A DNA stretch of 64,000 bases from Bondarzewia mesenterica. Lineage: Eukaryota; Basidiomycota; Agaricomycetes; Russulales; Bondarzewiaceae. The notes under the pieces were generated by a model. The model ran no database searches, was not told the origin of the DNA, and saw nothing but the letters and a program-made list of their open reading frames with translations. The stretch covers positions 1 through 64,000 of the forward strand of contig SGPL01000003.1 in assembly GCA_004802705.1 (NCBI GenBank), read 5' to 3'. Position 1 is the first letter of the stretch. Each line of letters starts with the position of its first letter. The position numbers were made by a program, and so were the translations under genes. Below, one piece after another: positions 47,722-63,403 of this stretch.

Positions 47722-48300
47722 ATGTCCTCCAACTCCCTCAGGCCGAATTCCAGCGAAGATATCGTCGCACAAAAGGTACTTTTTCTACACCACTGCATAC
47801 CCCCTCCATCCTGACACTGAAACTCGAAATTTGGCAGTATGATCGTTGCCGTAGGTGTCTTTCTTGACCGTTCTTCATCGTCGCGTCCTTCTCATGGTGC
47901 ACACGTGAACACATTTGACGCTCGTCGTCGAATAACGCAGTGGCGGATCTGCTCGTCAAGTCGTGCGTGTCGTCTTTTATTTTCTTTATCGACATTCGCA
48001 AGCTCACACAAATTCTCGCTGTGTGCACTTTGCAGTGGTATCGGCTTCAGCGTAGGCGTCGTCGCCTCCGTCATTCTCTTCCGTCGTGCGTGCCCTCTCT
48101 TCACCAACGTCACGGCCCACAACTACCAGGTTGCCTTCTATCACTGTCGTACTCACGTGTGAACCTATGCAGGGCGAGCGTGGCCGATTGCGCTCACCAC
48201 CGGTTTTGGCGCAGGCGCAGCATACGCAGACTGTGATCGGTCCTTCAACCCCGCGAGAATAGCTGGCGTGCGCATTCTCAAAGAGGCAGAAGGCAAATAA
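47722..48300 (+). CDS. MIC10: MICOS complex subunit Mic10
   Basis: Small inner-mitochondrial-membrane protein that shapes cristae junctions. Five exons by splice phase: MSSNSLRPNSSEDIVAQK (47722-47775), then YDRC, then LADLLVKS, then GIGFSVGVVASVILFR and RRAWPIALTTGFGAGAAYAD. The pattern of two short membrane helices, each with glycine-rich motifs (GIGFSVGV and GFGAGAA), and the loop between them (FRRRAWP) matches Mic10 of other eukaryotes, including the conserved KYDRC start block. The tail reads CDRSFNPARIAGVRILKEAE and ends GK with TAA at 48298-48300. About 85 residues, near the family size. Short exons explain why no single long frame covers it. Confidence 0.93.
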
Positions 48301-49339
48301 AAACCTCCACTCACTGCCTTGCATCTATTGGACAACCAGAACAGAGTAGGGGAAGGAGGATAGATGGGATTGCTGGGCGTTAGGTGGCGGCTGGGACCCA
48401 GAAGCACGATAGAGCTATCATATACATTCTCTTTTCTCAAAACCTCCCAAACGTTGGCCTCATGCGTCGGACTTGGAGNTTGGATTGCCATGTNGGTACG
48501 TCATGCGTGCGCATGCGTGTGTGGGATGTAAGGAGGACAGCTATGGCTTCTCAANTTCCGTGTCCTGCGTCCTCGCCTTGAACTCTANAAGCCTGCCCTC
48601 GCCTCCTNCTCCGCCGTTCGCGGCACCGTGCGCTGCGGCTTTCCAAGCACCAGTCTCTGATACAAGACCACTATATGTGTGCGCGCACACCCAGTGCATG
48701 CAGAGTGAGTTATACGAGTTGGTTCCGGGAGCATGCGAGCGAGTTTTGAAATAAACGTGATCAGCGATTGGCGCGGAACTGAAGGGGGGAGGGGTACCGA
48801 CGGGAGGTAGCGACAATTATCGGCACTGTGATGATGATGGCACGCAGACGTTTCCCTTGGGGAGAGAGTTTCTGGGANGACATGGTGAATTGGTGTNCAC
48901 CAAGCAGNACGTNCNNTCGTTNAANGNNNNNNNNNNNNNNNNNNNNNNNNNNNNNNNNNNNNNNNNNNNNNNNNNNNNNNNNNNNNNNNNNNNNNNNNNN
49001 NNNNNNNNNNNNNNNNNNNNNNNNNNNNNNNNNNCCACNNNCTCAGCGCACNCAATTTCCATNATGATTCCGANCATCANGANNNCNAGCNGCAANNNNT
49101 CCNGCTNCANACNGNNNCNTNGNCGNGTACANTGGNNNNGAGTGNNAANGNGNAGCAAAAGGGAAGCGGGGGCATGAGAGACGGGTTGAGAGAACCAAAA
49201 TTGTAACACAGGGGTTCAGAGTATGCAATGGTATATTCGGCGAGGCAACAAAAATGATGAGAGAAACGAGCCATTCCGCCCTAGAAGTATTGTTACACCG
49301 AAATCGTCACCTATTGAGCTCTCTGGACAAAAATCAGTT
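48301..49339. other. Assembly-gap region
   Basis: Tail-to-tail spacer between Mic10 (+) and Mcd4 (-). It contains scattered ambiguous bases from 48479 on and an unbroken N run at 48927-49034. Sequence on both sides of the gap has uncertain bases, so it cannot be annotated. Confidence 0.8.
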
Positions 49340-52300
49340 TTATTCTGCCTTCGAATATATCCGCACATGGCTGTCTCCCATAAGCAGTTCTCCCGCAGCA
49401 GCAATTCCGGCCGAAAACACCAGCAGCAGCGAAGTGATGCAGAAATGCGAGATTGACTGGCCAATTTGGAGCCAGGAACCTACAAGCAAAGTGCGGCCCG
49501 TCAGCGCTTGAGCATTGTAGAAGCATCATGCAGCATCAGACTTACCGGTGTCAGTAACGTTGAAAAAGAACGACATTGTCATCCCTGCCGAACGTGCTTT
49601 TAGTTCATGGATAGAATAGGTAGAGAAGGAAGCATACCATCGGTCAAGGTGAGGGCAACCATGAACAGCGCAAAAGGAGGCATGCCTAATCGGGCGTTGA
49701 GAGTCGCAAAGGCAGCGGAAAGAAGCACATAAGGAGCGAGGATTTTGAAGATCTGTTGCAGAGAGTACTAATGATGAGGGATCACTGCCATTGCAACAAT
49801 TATCAACGCTCACCAATAGCGAGGCCATCAGGAAAGGATTGAAGATGGGCACCAGACGATATACGGGCTCCAGATAGAACGATCTAAATCGTGTCCCAGT
49901 TAAAACAATGCCTTGATACCCACGGAAGCACTCACGATATTGACGCAACACTGGAGAACTCATTGAATAAGTTCGCTTGACGGATACCAAACAATGGAAC
50001 TCACTTTCCGGTACCGAAGAATCCAACCTGGACGAAGAACAAGAAAAACAAAGCGATCCTGACATCGGCTGCTCTGTATCCATTTGGATTCCAACTTCGC
50101 TCCTCGCTCAACTTTGTTCGCACAGTATGATTGCCATCACCTGGGCGCGCCACCTGGACTGGTCGAGGACGCACAGCTTCTTCTACCTTGACCCAAAGGA
50201 ATAGGGTCGCGCAGTATGACAAATAGAATAGGCCTTCGCTGCGGATCGATAGTATGACGAAGCAAGGACAAAATGTCAAAAAGTAGACGAGGAATCTGCA
50301 CTCGGCCGATGCAGAATAGACGCCGTAAACAGTCGGGAAAATCGACGCCGTCACTGAGCGAAGTTCATATTTAGAGTAAGTTTGAGGAAGAAAAGGCTAA
50401 GACGACGCACTGAGAACAATCCAGCCAAGGATTTGGTTCATCAAGGGTAGACCTCTTTTGGCCTGCAAATTCCATACGGAGCTTGCCGTCACAGACATGC
50501 TTGCCACAATCAGAACTAGCTGCAAAGATGCAAGTGTGTTAGAAGATCGGATCAGATAAAACAGGGCTCCCAACTTGCCTGAAAATCGAGCAAATCGCGG
50601 AGTGACGCAGATCCACCTGCCTTGGAAAGGATGCGACGCCTGCCCACAAAACCAGTCGCGAGCATACACAACCCGCCTAGGAGACTACAATTTTTCGGGT
50701 GATATCAGCTTCACAAGAACATGAACAGAAAAGGTTTGGTTTATCTTTACATAACACCTAAGTTCTCCGAAGGGTCGACACGCAAAAGTGGAAAAACGGC
50801 TGTTGTCATACACAGAGACACCCAGGAGATAAAGAGAACGGGTTTTCGACGAATCAGGCCCTCGGGCCATGAGGTGAGAGGCCATAAAATTCCAATGATC
50901 ATGAACCCGACGCTCCAGATAGTACGATGAGTGTATCCAAGCTGTATTCAGAAATTACATATCAGCCATGATCGTCAAGATTCGGAATGGTAGAAATCGT
51001 ACCACCATGCTTTGCAATGTAATAACAACCAGCGCCCCTCCAATGGCGGTTTTCAGCCATCGGGATGCATGAACGTTCATCATTTTCGTCCAAGGCAATG
51101 AAGCCCTCCAAATCTGGACGATTACTTTATTCCAGAAGTATAAAGGAAATATAGTGTAGATGTAGAAGGTCCACGGAGCCTTCTGTAGGGCAAAAAGTAT
51201 CCAGGATATGATAAGCATTGAAGCGAGTAGAAAGGATATTGCGGAATGTCTTTGCGACGATTCTGTAAGAGGGTTACGCGGCGCTAGAATGAATACCGCG
51301 CTGAATGCTATCCACCCAGTATATGCGATGGTGACAATAGCGCGTATAAGAGTACGGTCATACCTTGCGGAGGCTTCAAGTTGATTGCAGATGCATCTAG
51401 ATATATAGTAAAGCACTCACGTTTCAAGATATCGCAGGCCTTGTAGAGCCATCTTGATGAGCTCAGAAGAACGCCGTCGACTTTCATGAAATCGTTCTTC
51501 AAAAATGAGTCGCTCAATTTCAGCAATCCTCGAAGAGCCTGGATAGTCATCTGATGCAGAGAGGTGATCAAAGCTTTTGAACGGCTTGTAGAAAAGTGTG
51601 TGCGTCTTCTTCAAGTCTACAGTGATATTCATATCAGCGGCGGGACCGGAGGACGAGGGAAAATTTCAAACTATGCTTGACCCGATAGTGCTCCAAAATG
51701 ACCTGGCGGAACGTACACTTGCCAGCATCAGCAGCAAATCTTTTCAGAAGTAAATAAATCCTTCACTTTCGCATTGGTAAGTGCGGCCGTCGCAATACCC
51801 GCGTCTCCATCCGTCATCCTCAGATATCCCTCCATGTCTGGGTCCACATCTGGGAGCACCCCTACAGAGTTGACGGGCCAGTCGATACCAAGCAACGCAG
51901 ACATTAATGCTGTAATATCTGCTTGCTCGACATCGCGACGAGCAAGATGACCGAGATTCCAAGGTTCGGAATACTCATCAACAGGGGAAGAGGAGGGAAG
52001 AGGACGCCGAATCCCAGCTCCCCAAGCTATGATAGGTGTCCGGGTATTATCGGGATCTTCACAAGAAGATGTTAAGAAACGAGAGTTTGAAGAGTACAAG
52101 ACTGATCCCAAAAACTCACCTCCATCACCGTGGTTTCCGATTCGAGACATACCATGGTCAGCTGTGAAGATGAAACTGGTATCCTTGTCGCCGTAGAATT
52201 GGGATATAAGGCTTTCTGTTTTACGACCTATATCATCTACGACGCGAATGTTGTTCATATATTCCTGTCACAGAAGATGAATGTCGTCGGAGGCGCGTTG

Positions 52301-53380
52301 AAGAGTCTTTTGTATTAACCTTAGAATGTGGTCTGTACGAATGACCTGTAGTATCCAGCCCAAGCAGGTGCAGGAAGAAGACGACTTTGTCTTCATGCAA
52401 TTGTTGATTCAATAATGGGTCTCTTGTAGCGTTGCGCAGCAGCGCCTCGAGGTGATCAAAAACCCAAGTGTCCAGCGCCGTAGCATCTATGCCAGAATAC
52501 GCGTCAAGAGGAAGTTGACCATCGAAAAGTAATCAAATATAGTAAAACTGGATACCTTTAGTGAAATCTTCCTCCTCTTCATTGTAACACCACATCTTTA
52601 CCTTACCTGGAGTCGCGCCATGTGAGAACATGGGAAGTATGTCCGGAGAACCAAAGGAGAATGTGTGACTCGATTGATTGAAAACAGAGTCAAAGTCAAC
52701 CTAGCAAACGAAGATCGTATCACGAGCAGAGCCAACGCATACCATGACTTACAGGATTTGTTTTCCATCCCTGACCATTAAAAGTTCATAACTTTAGTGC
52801 AGGGTGAAAAGTGATGTACCAACCTTCGTTACGGCAGAAACATCCTCATACATACCGGCTTGCGACATGCATCAGCATGATTCCGAAAACATAGTATAAA
52901 AGACGTACCGATGGTAGCTACATGCCCTGGTCTACTCTCCGTTGGCACATGCGTATGCGAGATACCGTACGCGCCTCTGGTCTTGTTCACAGGACAAATT
53001 TTTCTGACCATCTGCGTAACAACACACCTGCGAATCAAACACACACCTCGACAATGTCTCTCAAGAATGGAGCAACTCGTTCTGGCGCTTCGGGCACGAT
53101 CGCGCTGGCATTAGCACTAAACACAAAATCGGCACGCAGGCCGTCACCTAGGATGCGGTCAGAACGCCGACGCTCACATAAGACCGTCTAGGGACGGGAT
53201 AAATACCAATTATCAGTACAAGACGCTTTGCCTCCGCTGTTGGCAGCCTGTGCGGGCGCATACCATGCACCACGGGACTCGTGAAGTAGCAGTCAAAGAC
53301 GGTGCCGATGTAGACGAGATGGAACGCGAGTCCCAGGACGAGAAGGCGTGCCGAATGGGTACCCTTGTGGTTTTCGTCAT
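49340..53380 (-). CDS. MCD4: GPI ethanolamine-phosphate transferase 1 (Mcd4/PIG-N)
   Basis: ER membrane enzyme that adds ethanolamine phosphate to the first mannose of GPI anchors. The luminal sulfatase-like domain shows a first membrane segment [17 protein letters not shown] followed by [11 protein letters not shown], then [14 protein letters not shown], the catalytic block [20 protein letters not shown] with the likely nucleophile Thr, and metal-binding [18 protein letters not shown]. Then come [14 protein letters not shown] and [20 protein letters not shown]. The C-terminal half is a series of membrane helices, ending [20 protein letters not shown] and YSKAE with TAA at 49340-49342. The ATG at 53380 (MTKTTR) resembles yeast Mcd4 but is one base out of frame with the first membrane helix; a GGG run at 53362-53364 with one missing G would repair it. 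No in-frame ATG lies upstream of that helix. Confidence 0.92.
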
Positions 53381-53888
53381 ACTTAGTCCCGAGCTCGTAT
53401 AATGATGCGAAAGGTTGAAGACATCCGTTTGGGGCGCGAGTAGGTCGTGGAGTTAAGTTTGTCGCGAGGACGCGAACTTCGCCAGCCGTCGTTCTGAGTT
53501 CAATAATTACACGTGATGAGTGTCCCGTCACCGCCTCACCAACTTAGAAATTTACTGTAAATCGTCCTGGAAGAGACTCTCATGGTACTGACCGTTTCAT
53601 CGACTTCAACACATGATGAAAGTGACGACCGGTGTTGCAGTGCGTTTCTGTCCCAGGATAACTCATGTCCCAGTCAACCCTGCGCTCGGGATCACCCCGT
53701 GTGAAGGCACAGACGACCACGAATCGCAACAGTATGCAGATACGCTGTATCATATACACACAACATAAAAACCAAAAACCAAAAACCAAGCACAAATACA
53801 CCAAGTTCGTCTGTAAATATCGTCTATCTTGTTCCCCCGCCATTAGTAGATTATACCGCCCCCGCACCAGGGGCCTGCCGAGAGGCCA
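53381..53888. other. Spacer between Mcd4 and ERT1-like gene
   Basis: Head-to-tail spacer on the minus strand. It contains a short CAAAAAC-type tandem repeat near 53766-53788. An open frame at 53580-53867 starts with GTG and is not supported. Confidence 0.45.
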
Positions 53889-56001
53889 TCAACATCGAAT
53901 AAAATTCCCAACAATCATGCTCGGGATGCCCCACGTATCCCTGCGAATTGTGAACGAGAAGCAGCAGTTGATGAAGCCTTCCTCGTTCGGGGCCGTCCCT
54001 AGTTGCAGGCGCCGCCCGGGCGTGCTCGTGCCCGACGCAGCACTGATCATGGGTTTAAACCGGAGCACACAAGAGGTAAGCACGGCTTTTTGCGTCGAGT
54101 CGAAGGCGACATTGCCGTATTTCTGGCGCAGAGGTCAACCTCCGATGCGTAAAAGAGTATTCAAAGGTAGTCGAGGACTCACCTCCCAGTAGTTGACGGC
54201 GGACTCTTCTGCCATGAGCTCGTAGATACATAACCGACCCTATTGAGGAAGTATATGGTCAATGAGAGGCAAAGAAGAAACAGAATTCGGAGACGTACAT
54301 CACGGAGCATATACCCGTCCACGCCGACCAGCTCCGCAAACTCGCGATTTCCTTTATAGATCTCGCCTGTGCGCCGCCATAAACATGCAGGGATTCCCAT
54401 TGCTGAAAAGACGCGATCATAGTCGAGCAGCAATCGTTCGAAGGCCTCCTCAATGAAGACAAGATCCTGTAGACACTCGTTTACAGGCGCATCTAACCAC
54501 ACATGTAAAGATACTCACTATGTCGCGCAAGGACTGAGCGATAGCCTTTTATCAATGACGGCAATCAAGTTAAGTCTAGTGAAGCACGATAAGATGCTGG
54601 GGGCATACTCACTCTGAACTTCGGCCTCAGCACCGATAATGGCTGTAAGATCTGTTGTTTTGATTCCTGTGATACACTGCACGCAACCAATCATGCAACC
54701 ATGAGAAACTATTTGATCAATGAAGGCTCAAAGAAAGGTGACACACTTCCTGTCCATCCACCTCGATAGTCTTGCGTACCCCTTAACATAGTTATACGGC
54801 TTTAACAGCCCTGCCTCATATTTGGTCTTGATGACCCGCTTCAACCGCTCATCGCGAGTACCCGGTTCTTGGTCGGCTGCGGTGAGTAGGAACTTTTCGG
54901 TCATGCTGGCCGCGGGGAGGACGACCGTAACCGATTGATCCTGGGCTGATGATGACCGTTCTTGCGACTGCGCAAGCTGGGCAGCGCCGTCCTGTTCCCG
55001 ATTTGTTTCGGAGAGCAAGGTCTCTCGCGAGGTCTGAGTCGCATTTGTGATGGGGGGTGCAGGGACCTCGGGTTCGGGGTTGGCGTAGGTGCCGGAGACG
55101 AGGGAGGATGGTGCGACGCTAGTGGGAGGGTTGAAGAAGGCTTGTTCGTCGAGGGTATCAAGGAAGTCACTGCGCAGCGTGAGCACAATTATATGGGTCG
55201 GATGGATGATGTATGAGCAAATGTCAATACGGTGACAGGGGGAACGCGACGCACGACAGGACGGAGAACTCTTTTCCAAAGGACTCGAATTGCGGATACA
55301 TGTATCCGCTCTGCGATACGGACATGCTCGGCCATCCTCCCGCTGGGATAGATTGGGCAGCATACGAAGAGGAGCCCGCTTCTGAGGAGAGTGGTGGCAG
55401 TTAGTAACTGTTTGAAATGGCATGGTGCACAGTAGAGCAGGAGACGTACGTTGCATGTTCAACTGAGTAGACGATGGCGAGCTCTCGGACTGCTTCTCGC
55501 TTCTGCTCGGACGACGTTCGTCGTGACAGAGATGACCGATCTCACGCTTGATACTAAGCAAAGAGAGACGACGAGTTAACGACAAGATCAAGCTACGACA
55601 GAATAGAGACGCTCGCAAGGGACAGCTACGTGACGATGTACTTTACCTGACGATTAGGGGCACGAGGAAAATCTTCTACGCCGCCCAAGAATAAACGCTT
55701 TCATTCACCGCAACCGCATACACCCGCAGGCAACACAAAAAAAAGAAAACCAAAAAAAATACAAATATACTCACCATCTTTGACAAGGCCGGCCTTCATC
55801 GCAAGTCATATGGCTCCTCCTACAGTATAGACAGGCATGATTAACCTTCCTCCTCTTTGCGCCCTTAGTTTTCTTCTTCCCACCGGCGGCATCTTCGCCA
55901 TCGGAGTCCCCGCCGTCCTGGTGATGCAGTTGGGTGTGCGATGCGGAGACCGCGCCAGAGAAATCCGCGGGTCTGTTCGGATCCTGGGCGTAGGAAGCCA
56001 T
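53889..56001 (-). CDS. ERT1: ERT1/acuK-type Zn2Cys6 regulator of gluconeogenesis
   Basis: Transcription factor with an N-terminal Zn2Cys6 DNA-binding domain and a PAS-like C-terminal part; related fungal proteins activate gluconeogenesis genes. ATG at 56001 gives MASYAQDPNRPADFSG. The cysteine cluster is CLYCRRSHMTCDEGRPC, joined over an intron to CIKREIGHLC, which fits the family spacing of six cysteines. A Ser/Pro/Ala-rich middle follows, including SLVSGTYANPEPEVPAPP. The C-terminal PAS-like part reads FERLLLDYDRVFSAMGIPAC followed by GEIYKGNREFAELVGVDGY. It continues VLTSCVLRFKPMISAASGTS and CCFSFTIRRDTWGIPSMIVG, ending NFIRC with TGA at 53889-53891. Nothing in the sequence identifies target genes; the adjacent beta-glucosidase may be coincidental. 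Confidence 0.9.
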
Positions 56002-57052
56002 CCCCAAAGCTGCCAAGCGTGGTATGTATTCGGAGGAACACGGGTAGGACGTGGAAAGAGTCGCGCAAAGTGACTGAGTGACGATTGCGATATCGAGGGA
56101 AGGGTTGTGGCGGGGCAAATGACTCTGGTCTCGGTTTGCGTTGCCGATTTTATGTCAGATTTTATATTTCCTTCCGGGACAACGTGAGCGCCGCACACGG
56201 CTTCGAGCGGGCTAATTGTGAACTCCCTTCCGTTTCTCTGCCTTCCCGAATGCTCGTCGTGTCTACATCGTGAGGCGAACATGGATCCTGCACTCACCAC
56301 TTGACGAGGTCGTCCGCCGCCGAGCACTTTGGGAGGGACTCGATCACTTTCGATATTATCTCTACAAATATTACGTCAAGTCTCTTTCTGTGGGTAAACC
56401 GTGACAAAAGCGCACGGAAATGCGGAGAAGTACAAATACTTTGCTAAACACACAATACCTGTTTTGTCACGGTTCTCGGCCGAATGTCCCCGCTTTCCGA
56501 CAGGATGGCCACAAGAAGACTTACTTATAACCTCACAGACGTTTCATTACAACGTCCCCAGAAAACAATTCAGACCATACTGCAACCGTGACAACTCCCC
56601 CGTAGACCGTCATAATTCCTCACAAAATCGCACACACTTTCAGACATGCCAAATGTAATCAGCACCCTAAACTCATCCGAGTTGGCACGAGCAACAAAAA
56701 AGACACGATTGCATACGTAGTACTACAGCAACATCCAAAAACAAGACTCAACAGACAACGACTAACGCTGCTAAAGATGCACATCCAATGATACAACAGG
56801 GAACAACGACACATACACAGACAAAAACACGCAGAACCATCATTTCCATCGTCGCGATCAAATCATGAAGACATGAACGAAGAAGAAGAACCACGCCACT
56901 TGACGAGCACCACGGAACATGAGATAGCAACTAGGAGCATGGCAGCTGCAGACCGGGGACAAAAATACAACATCGGAAAGGCGCACGAAGAAAAGATAAC
57001 GGAATCCGGGTCCGTGCAAAAGAAGAAAGGATGGGTTGTCAACACGTCGCGT
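56002..57052. other. Intergenic region
   Basis: About 1 kb between two minus-strand genes: promoter of the ERT1-like gene and 3' region of the beta-glucosidase. AT-rich toward 56400-56900. No gene or RNA recognised. Confidence 0.45.
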
Positions 57053-60041
<2,989 letters not shown>

Positions 60042-61345
60042 GACTAAATTAATGTGAATGGCGGGAGGATGAAAGACAGTGAATTGAAAGTGGGCAGCAT
60101 TCGCGCGAAAGGGGCGCTGGGTTTTAAAGGATAGGGCGGAAGAGCAAGTAACAGGATGCCGTTATCAAAGAAGGGAGTTCCGAGGTACGGTCACCGAGAA
60201 TAGTCCGGATTGTCGCTGGGATACAGCACGATTGGCGGACCATGGGCCTGAGCACCAATCCCAGGTGGAGTAAGCACGTTGACGCGCTTCGGTCGTCCAC
60301 TAACCATTGTTTGTCAAGGGCCTTCTAGCTGTCTGGCCGTCTCAAAACAAAACGCGGGTCTAAGTGCCCACAACGTTGGCATTCGAGATGGTGCTCGAGC
60401 AGGAAACGAGCCTACTTCACACTGCTTTCTGACTGCAAAGCTCCGACAATTATCCGTTCTCTCGGCGTATAGGCTGCACGACAGTTCCTCCGAGACAGAC
60501 GAGACAGCCCCTCTTGCGCACGCCTTGTCCGTCCCACATCATTCGCTTTCGATATTTTCACTGCGTGCATAAAATGAATGGTGAAGGCATACATTAGGCG
60601 TGGTGCTCGTGTTCGAACGGAACTAAACATCTGGTGATCAGTATTGTGGTCGCATCCGGATTCTGAATGCAAACGAGCCGGAGGTACCGTGCTCCCAACA
60701 CCCCCTGAGAGCCCCAATGGGAGTTACGGCAGAAAGAGCGTGCGCATTGAATGTCACTACCACAAATCCAGCTGCTGGACTCTGGAGGCTGCTCCTTGCT
60801 CGCCTCATGTCTGTTTATGCAACTTACCTGCAAGCAACCCGCACGAATACATAACTCGGAAAATTAGTCAAAAAAGAGCGTCACTGCTTCACCACTGATG
60901 CTAGATTACTTTTTTGATATCTGGTGCTTCGTACTGGACGCGAACGATGGGAAAGGTGAGTCGTCAACGTTTCAACGATGGCATAGAGATTTCCAAAATT
61001 GTTATCGAGAACGAGCGCGGGGATTCAAATATAGTATGAGACTAGTTTGAGACTAGTACTATGTTGAGACAAGCTATTGCCATATATGGCGAAATTGTGA
61101 GAAAACGGTCGTTGGATGCAGTGTGGGGTCCTGAGAGTCAAGAACTTAGAAGGCAGTTGCTGTCGTTCCAAGTTCCTCAAACTTCTTTTCCATCTCCCCA
61201 CAAATAAGTATTTGCCTTGATGCACATGCTCTTAAATAATAAAATCCACCAGTAATCCGCGTCAGGTGCCTTTGCCCTACGGCAGCATATATAAAAACCA
61301 GACCGATTCTTCGCAGAGTACTTACTTATCCCCCGCTCTTCGTCC
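60042..61345. other. Divergent intergenic region
   Basis: 1.3 kb between the beta-glucosidase (-) and oxidoreductase (+) genes, with a TATA box at 61288-61297 and possibly shared upstream elements. No gene is recognised inside it. Confidence 0.45.
61288..61297 (+). promoter_or_regulatory. TATA box of the oxidoreductase gene
   Basis: TATATAAAAA sits 49-58 bases upstream of the ATG at 61346, a typical distance. Confidence 0.55.
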
Positions 61346-62700
61346 ATGGCTTCCGACGCACCCGGCTTCGCCATCCTCGGCGCAGGCATATACGCAAAAG
61401 AAGGCGAGCCGCACCGTGTTCAATCTCCCATTCTAGGTCATCCACTCACATTCAGATGACGCCAAATATCAAACCAGCCTATCTCCCCGCGATTGCAGCC
61501 CTCCCCGCATCGCCCCTCCTCAAAGCCGTCTACTCACGTTCCGAGAAGAGCGCGAGCGACCTTGCAACCGCTGCGCAGACCACACTACACCTGGCGACCC
61601 CACCAGCGGTTTATTGTGATGACGCAGACGTGAACCTCGGCGCACTGCTCGCGCGCTCTGACATCCACGCCGTCATCGTTGCGCTCCCCATCACTGCCCA
61701 ACCAGACATAATCTTGAAGGCGCTGGCCGCGGGCAAGCACGTATTGAGCGAGAAACCAATCGCTCCGGATGTCGCGCGCGCCGTCGAGCTGATCAGGACA
61801 TACGAAAGCGAGTACAAGCCCAAAGGCCTCATCTGGCGCGTCGCTGAGAATTATGAGATGGCACCTGTGTACCGAAAGGCCGCTCAGGCAATCAGGGAGG
61901 GCAAGATCGGCGAGGTCTTGTTTTTCAGGGCGCGCATTGTCAATTATATGGATACCGAGTCGAAGTGGTATAAGACCGCGTGGAGGACTGTCCCAGACGT
62001 GAGCAAAACACTTCACCAATTGTAATAAGAGCATCTGGATGACCCTGGTCCTGACATTCTGATCAGTATCAAGGTGGCTTCTTGGTATGTCGTAGCATCC
62101 GCACATCGTGAACATTCATAATACCTGACGTACATCCACCTCCTTTGATACAATCTCTCAACAGCTCGATGGTGGAGTGGTAAGCCCCCCCTGCCCATCA
62201 CCTCATTCCTCCAAACTCATCCATCTTTGAAACAGCATTTCGCTGCCGCCCTCCGCGTAATGCTCCCGAGCCCTTTGACCCATCTCTCCGCCTTCACCTC
62301 TCTCACCAAATCTTACCTTGCACCTGCTGACACGCTGCACGCCATCGTGCGGACCGCCTCCTCTAAGATTCAAGGGCTCTTCGAGCTTTCCTTTGGCGCA
62401 CCTTCCGCAGAGTGCTCAACGGCATCGAACAACGGGTTCACCATCACTGGCTCCAAAGGCTGGCTCGTCGTCGGGCCGGGCGCACGCCTGTGCGTGCACA
62501 CCGCACTTGGGGAAGAAGAGGTCGTAGAAGAGCGAACACACGGTGTCGAAGAGGAGTTGAAGAGCTTCTTCGAAGCGGGACAAGGCAAGGACGATGGGAT
62601 GCAGGCACCCCGGAGCACTCTGCGAGACCTCGCGTTCATACAGGCCGCATTGACGAGTGGAGGAGCGGTGGTCGATCTGGAGGCGTTGGCGCAGGTGTAA
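61346..62700 (+). CDS. Gfo/Idh/MocA-family oxidoreductase
   Basis: NAD(P)-dependent oxidoreductase with an N-terminal Rossmann fold, in fungi often called dimeric dihydrodiol or sugar dehydrogenase-like; the substrate is unknown. ATG at 61346 gives MASDAPGFAILGAGIYAKE with the GAG nucleotide-binding loop. The first intron (61404-61477) fits only with a GC donor: exon 1 ends GAAG and exon 2 begins CCTATCTC, restoring YAKEAYLPAIAALPASP. Then LLKAVYSRSEKSASDL, DIHAVIVALPITAQPDIILK and AGKHVLSEKPIAPDVARAVE, with the conserved Lys-Pro of the active-site region. Two tiny exons of 18 bases (62067-62084) and 15 bases (62165-62179) encode YQGGFL and LDGGV, followed by HFAAALRVMLPSPLTH, giving the family motif GGVHF. 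The stop is at 62698-62700. Confidence 0.9.
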
Positions 62701-63403
62701 AGTGTCATATATGGTGCAATATGCATCGGGAGACTCGTTTGTTGATCATCACAGATGGCTTGGAAGGAACAGAAAAGAAGTACTCGTGTAATACAAATTT
62801 TGGAGTGTAAGCTTACATAGATGCGAAGTCTTGTAGACTGTACTGAAATTGTCGAAGCCTTGCGAATGTCCAGATCCGAAAATCGAGAACGCTCTCTGCG
62901 TCGGTCGATGGGCTCCGGCATCGGATGTTCCTCGATGTATGTATCCCGTAGCTGCAGCAAATTCGTCTCGTCTCGCTCAAGCCCCAGCCCTCGGCGAGTC
63001 TGACTCAAATGCAGGCGACCATGGGTACACCTGTGTCGAACTTTCTCCCGTCATGCACATCGCCACGTTCTAGGAACCGGACCCGCAACGTCAAAGTCCA
63101 TGATCCGCGGGGCAACAGTCCATGCCTGCGTCACCTGGGTCGTCCACGCTCACCAAGAGGAAAAAGCTGGCGAAGTCTCAAACATACCGAGCACCGCATC
63201 GAAGTACCATACTCACTGCAGACAACAAAACGACGACCTACATCGTCTCCCACCTCGGACGCGCGCAAATCGATCGCCTCGAACGAACGAAACACCACAA
63301 CAACCCATCCCTCTTTCCAAATCAAAGTGCAAATAAATAAATAAAGTGAACATTCCATGTCGAGGCGCAGGGGAGGCTGTAAGAACTCCAAAAAAGAAGC
63401 ACA
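62701..63403. other. Convergent intergenic region with unassigned open frames
   Basis: Between the oxidoreductase (+) and PEX3 (-). A minus-strand frame without ATG reads DTYIEEHPMPEPIDRRRERS near 62860-62950, and a plus-strand frame runs to about 63340. Neither could be joined into a gene, so both remain unsupported. Confidence 0.35.

Noticed and set aside
53580..53867. Minus-strand frame between Mcd4 and the ERT1-like gene
   Set aside because: It starts at GTG, has no family resemblance and covers a low-complexity CAAAAAC repeat.
63009..63344. Plus-strand frames before the Pex3 3' end
   Set aside because: All three frames are open for a while with repetitive basic and Thr-rich content; none has a start context or domain, and the region is probably 3' untranslated sequence.
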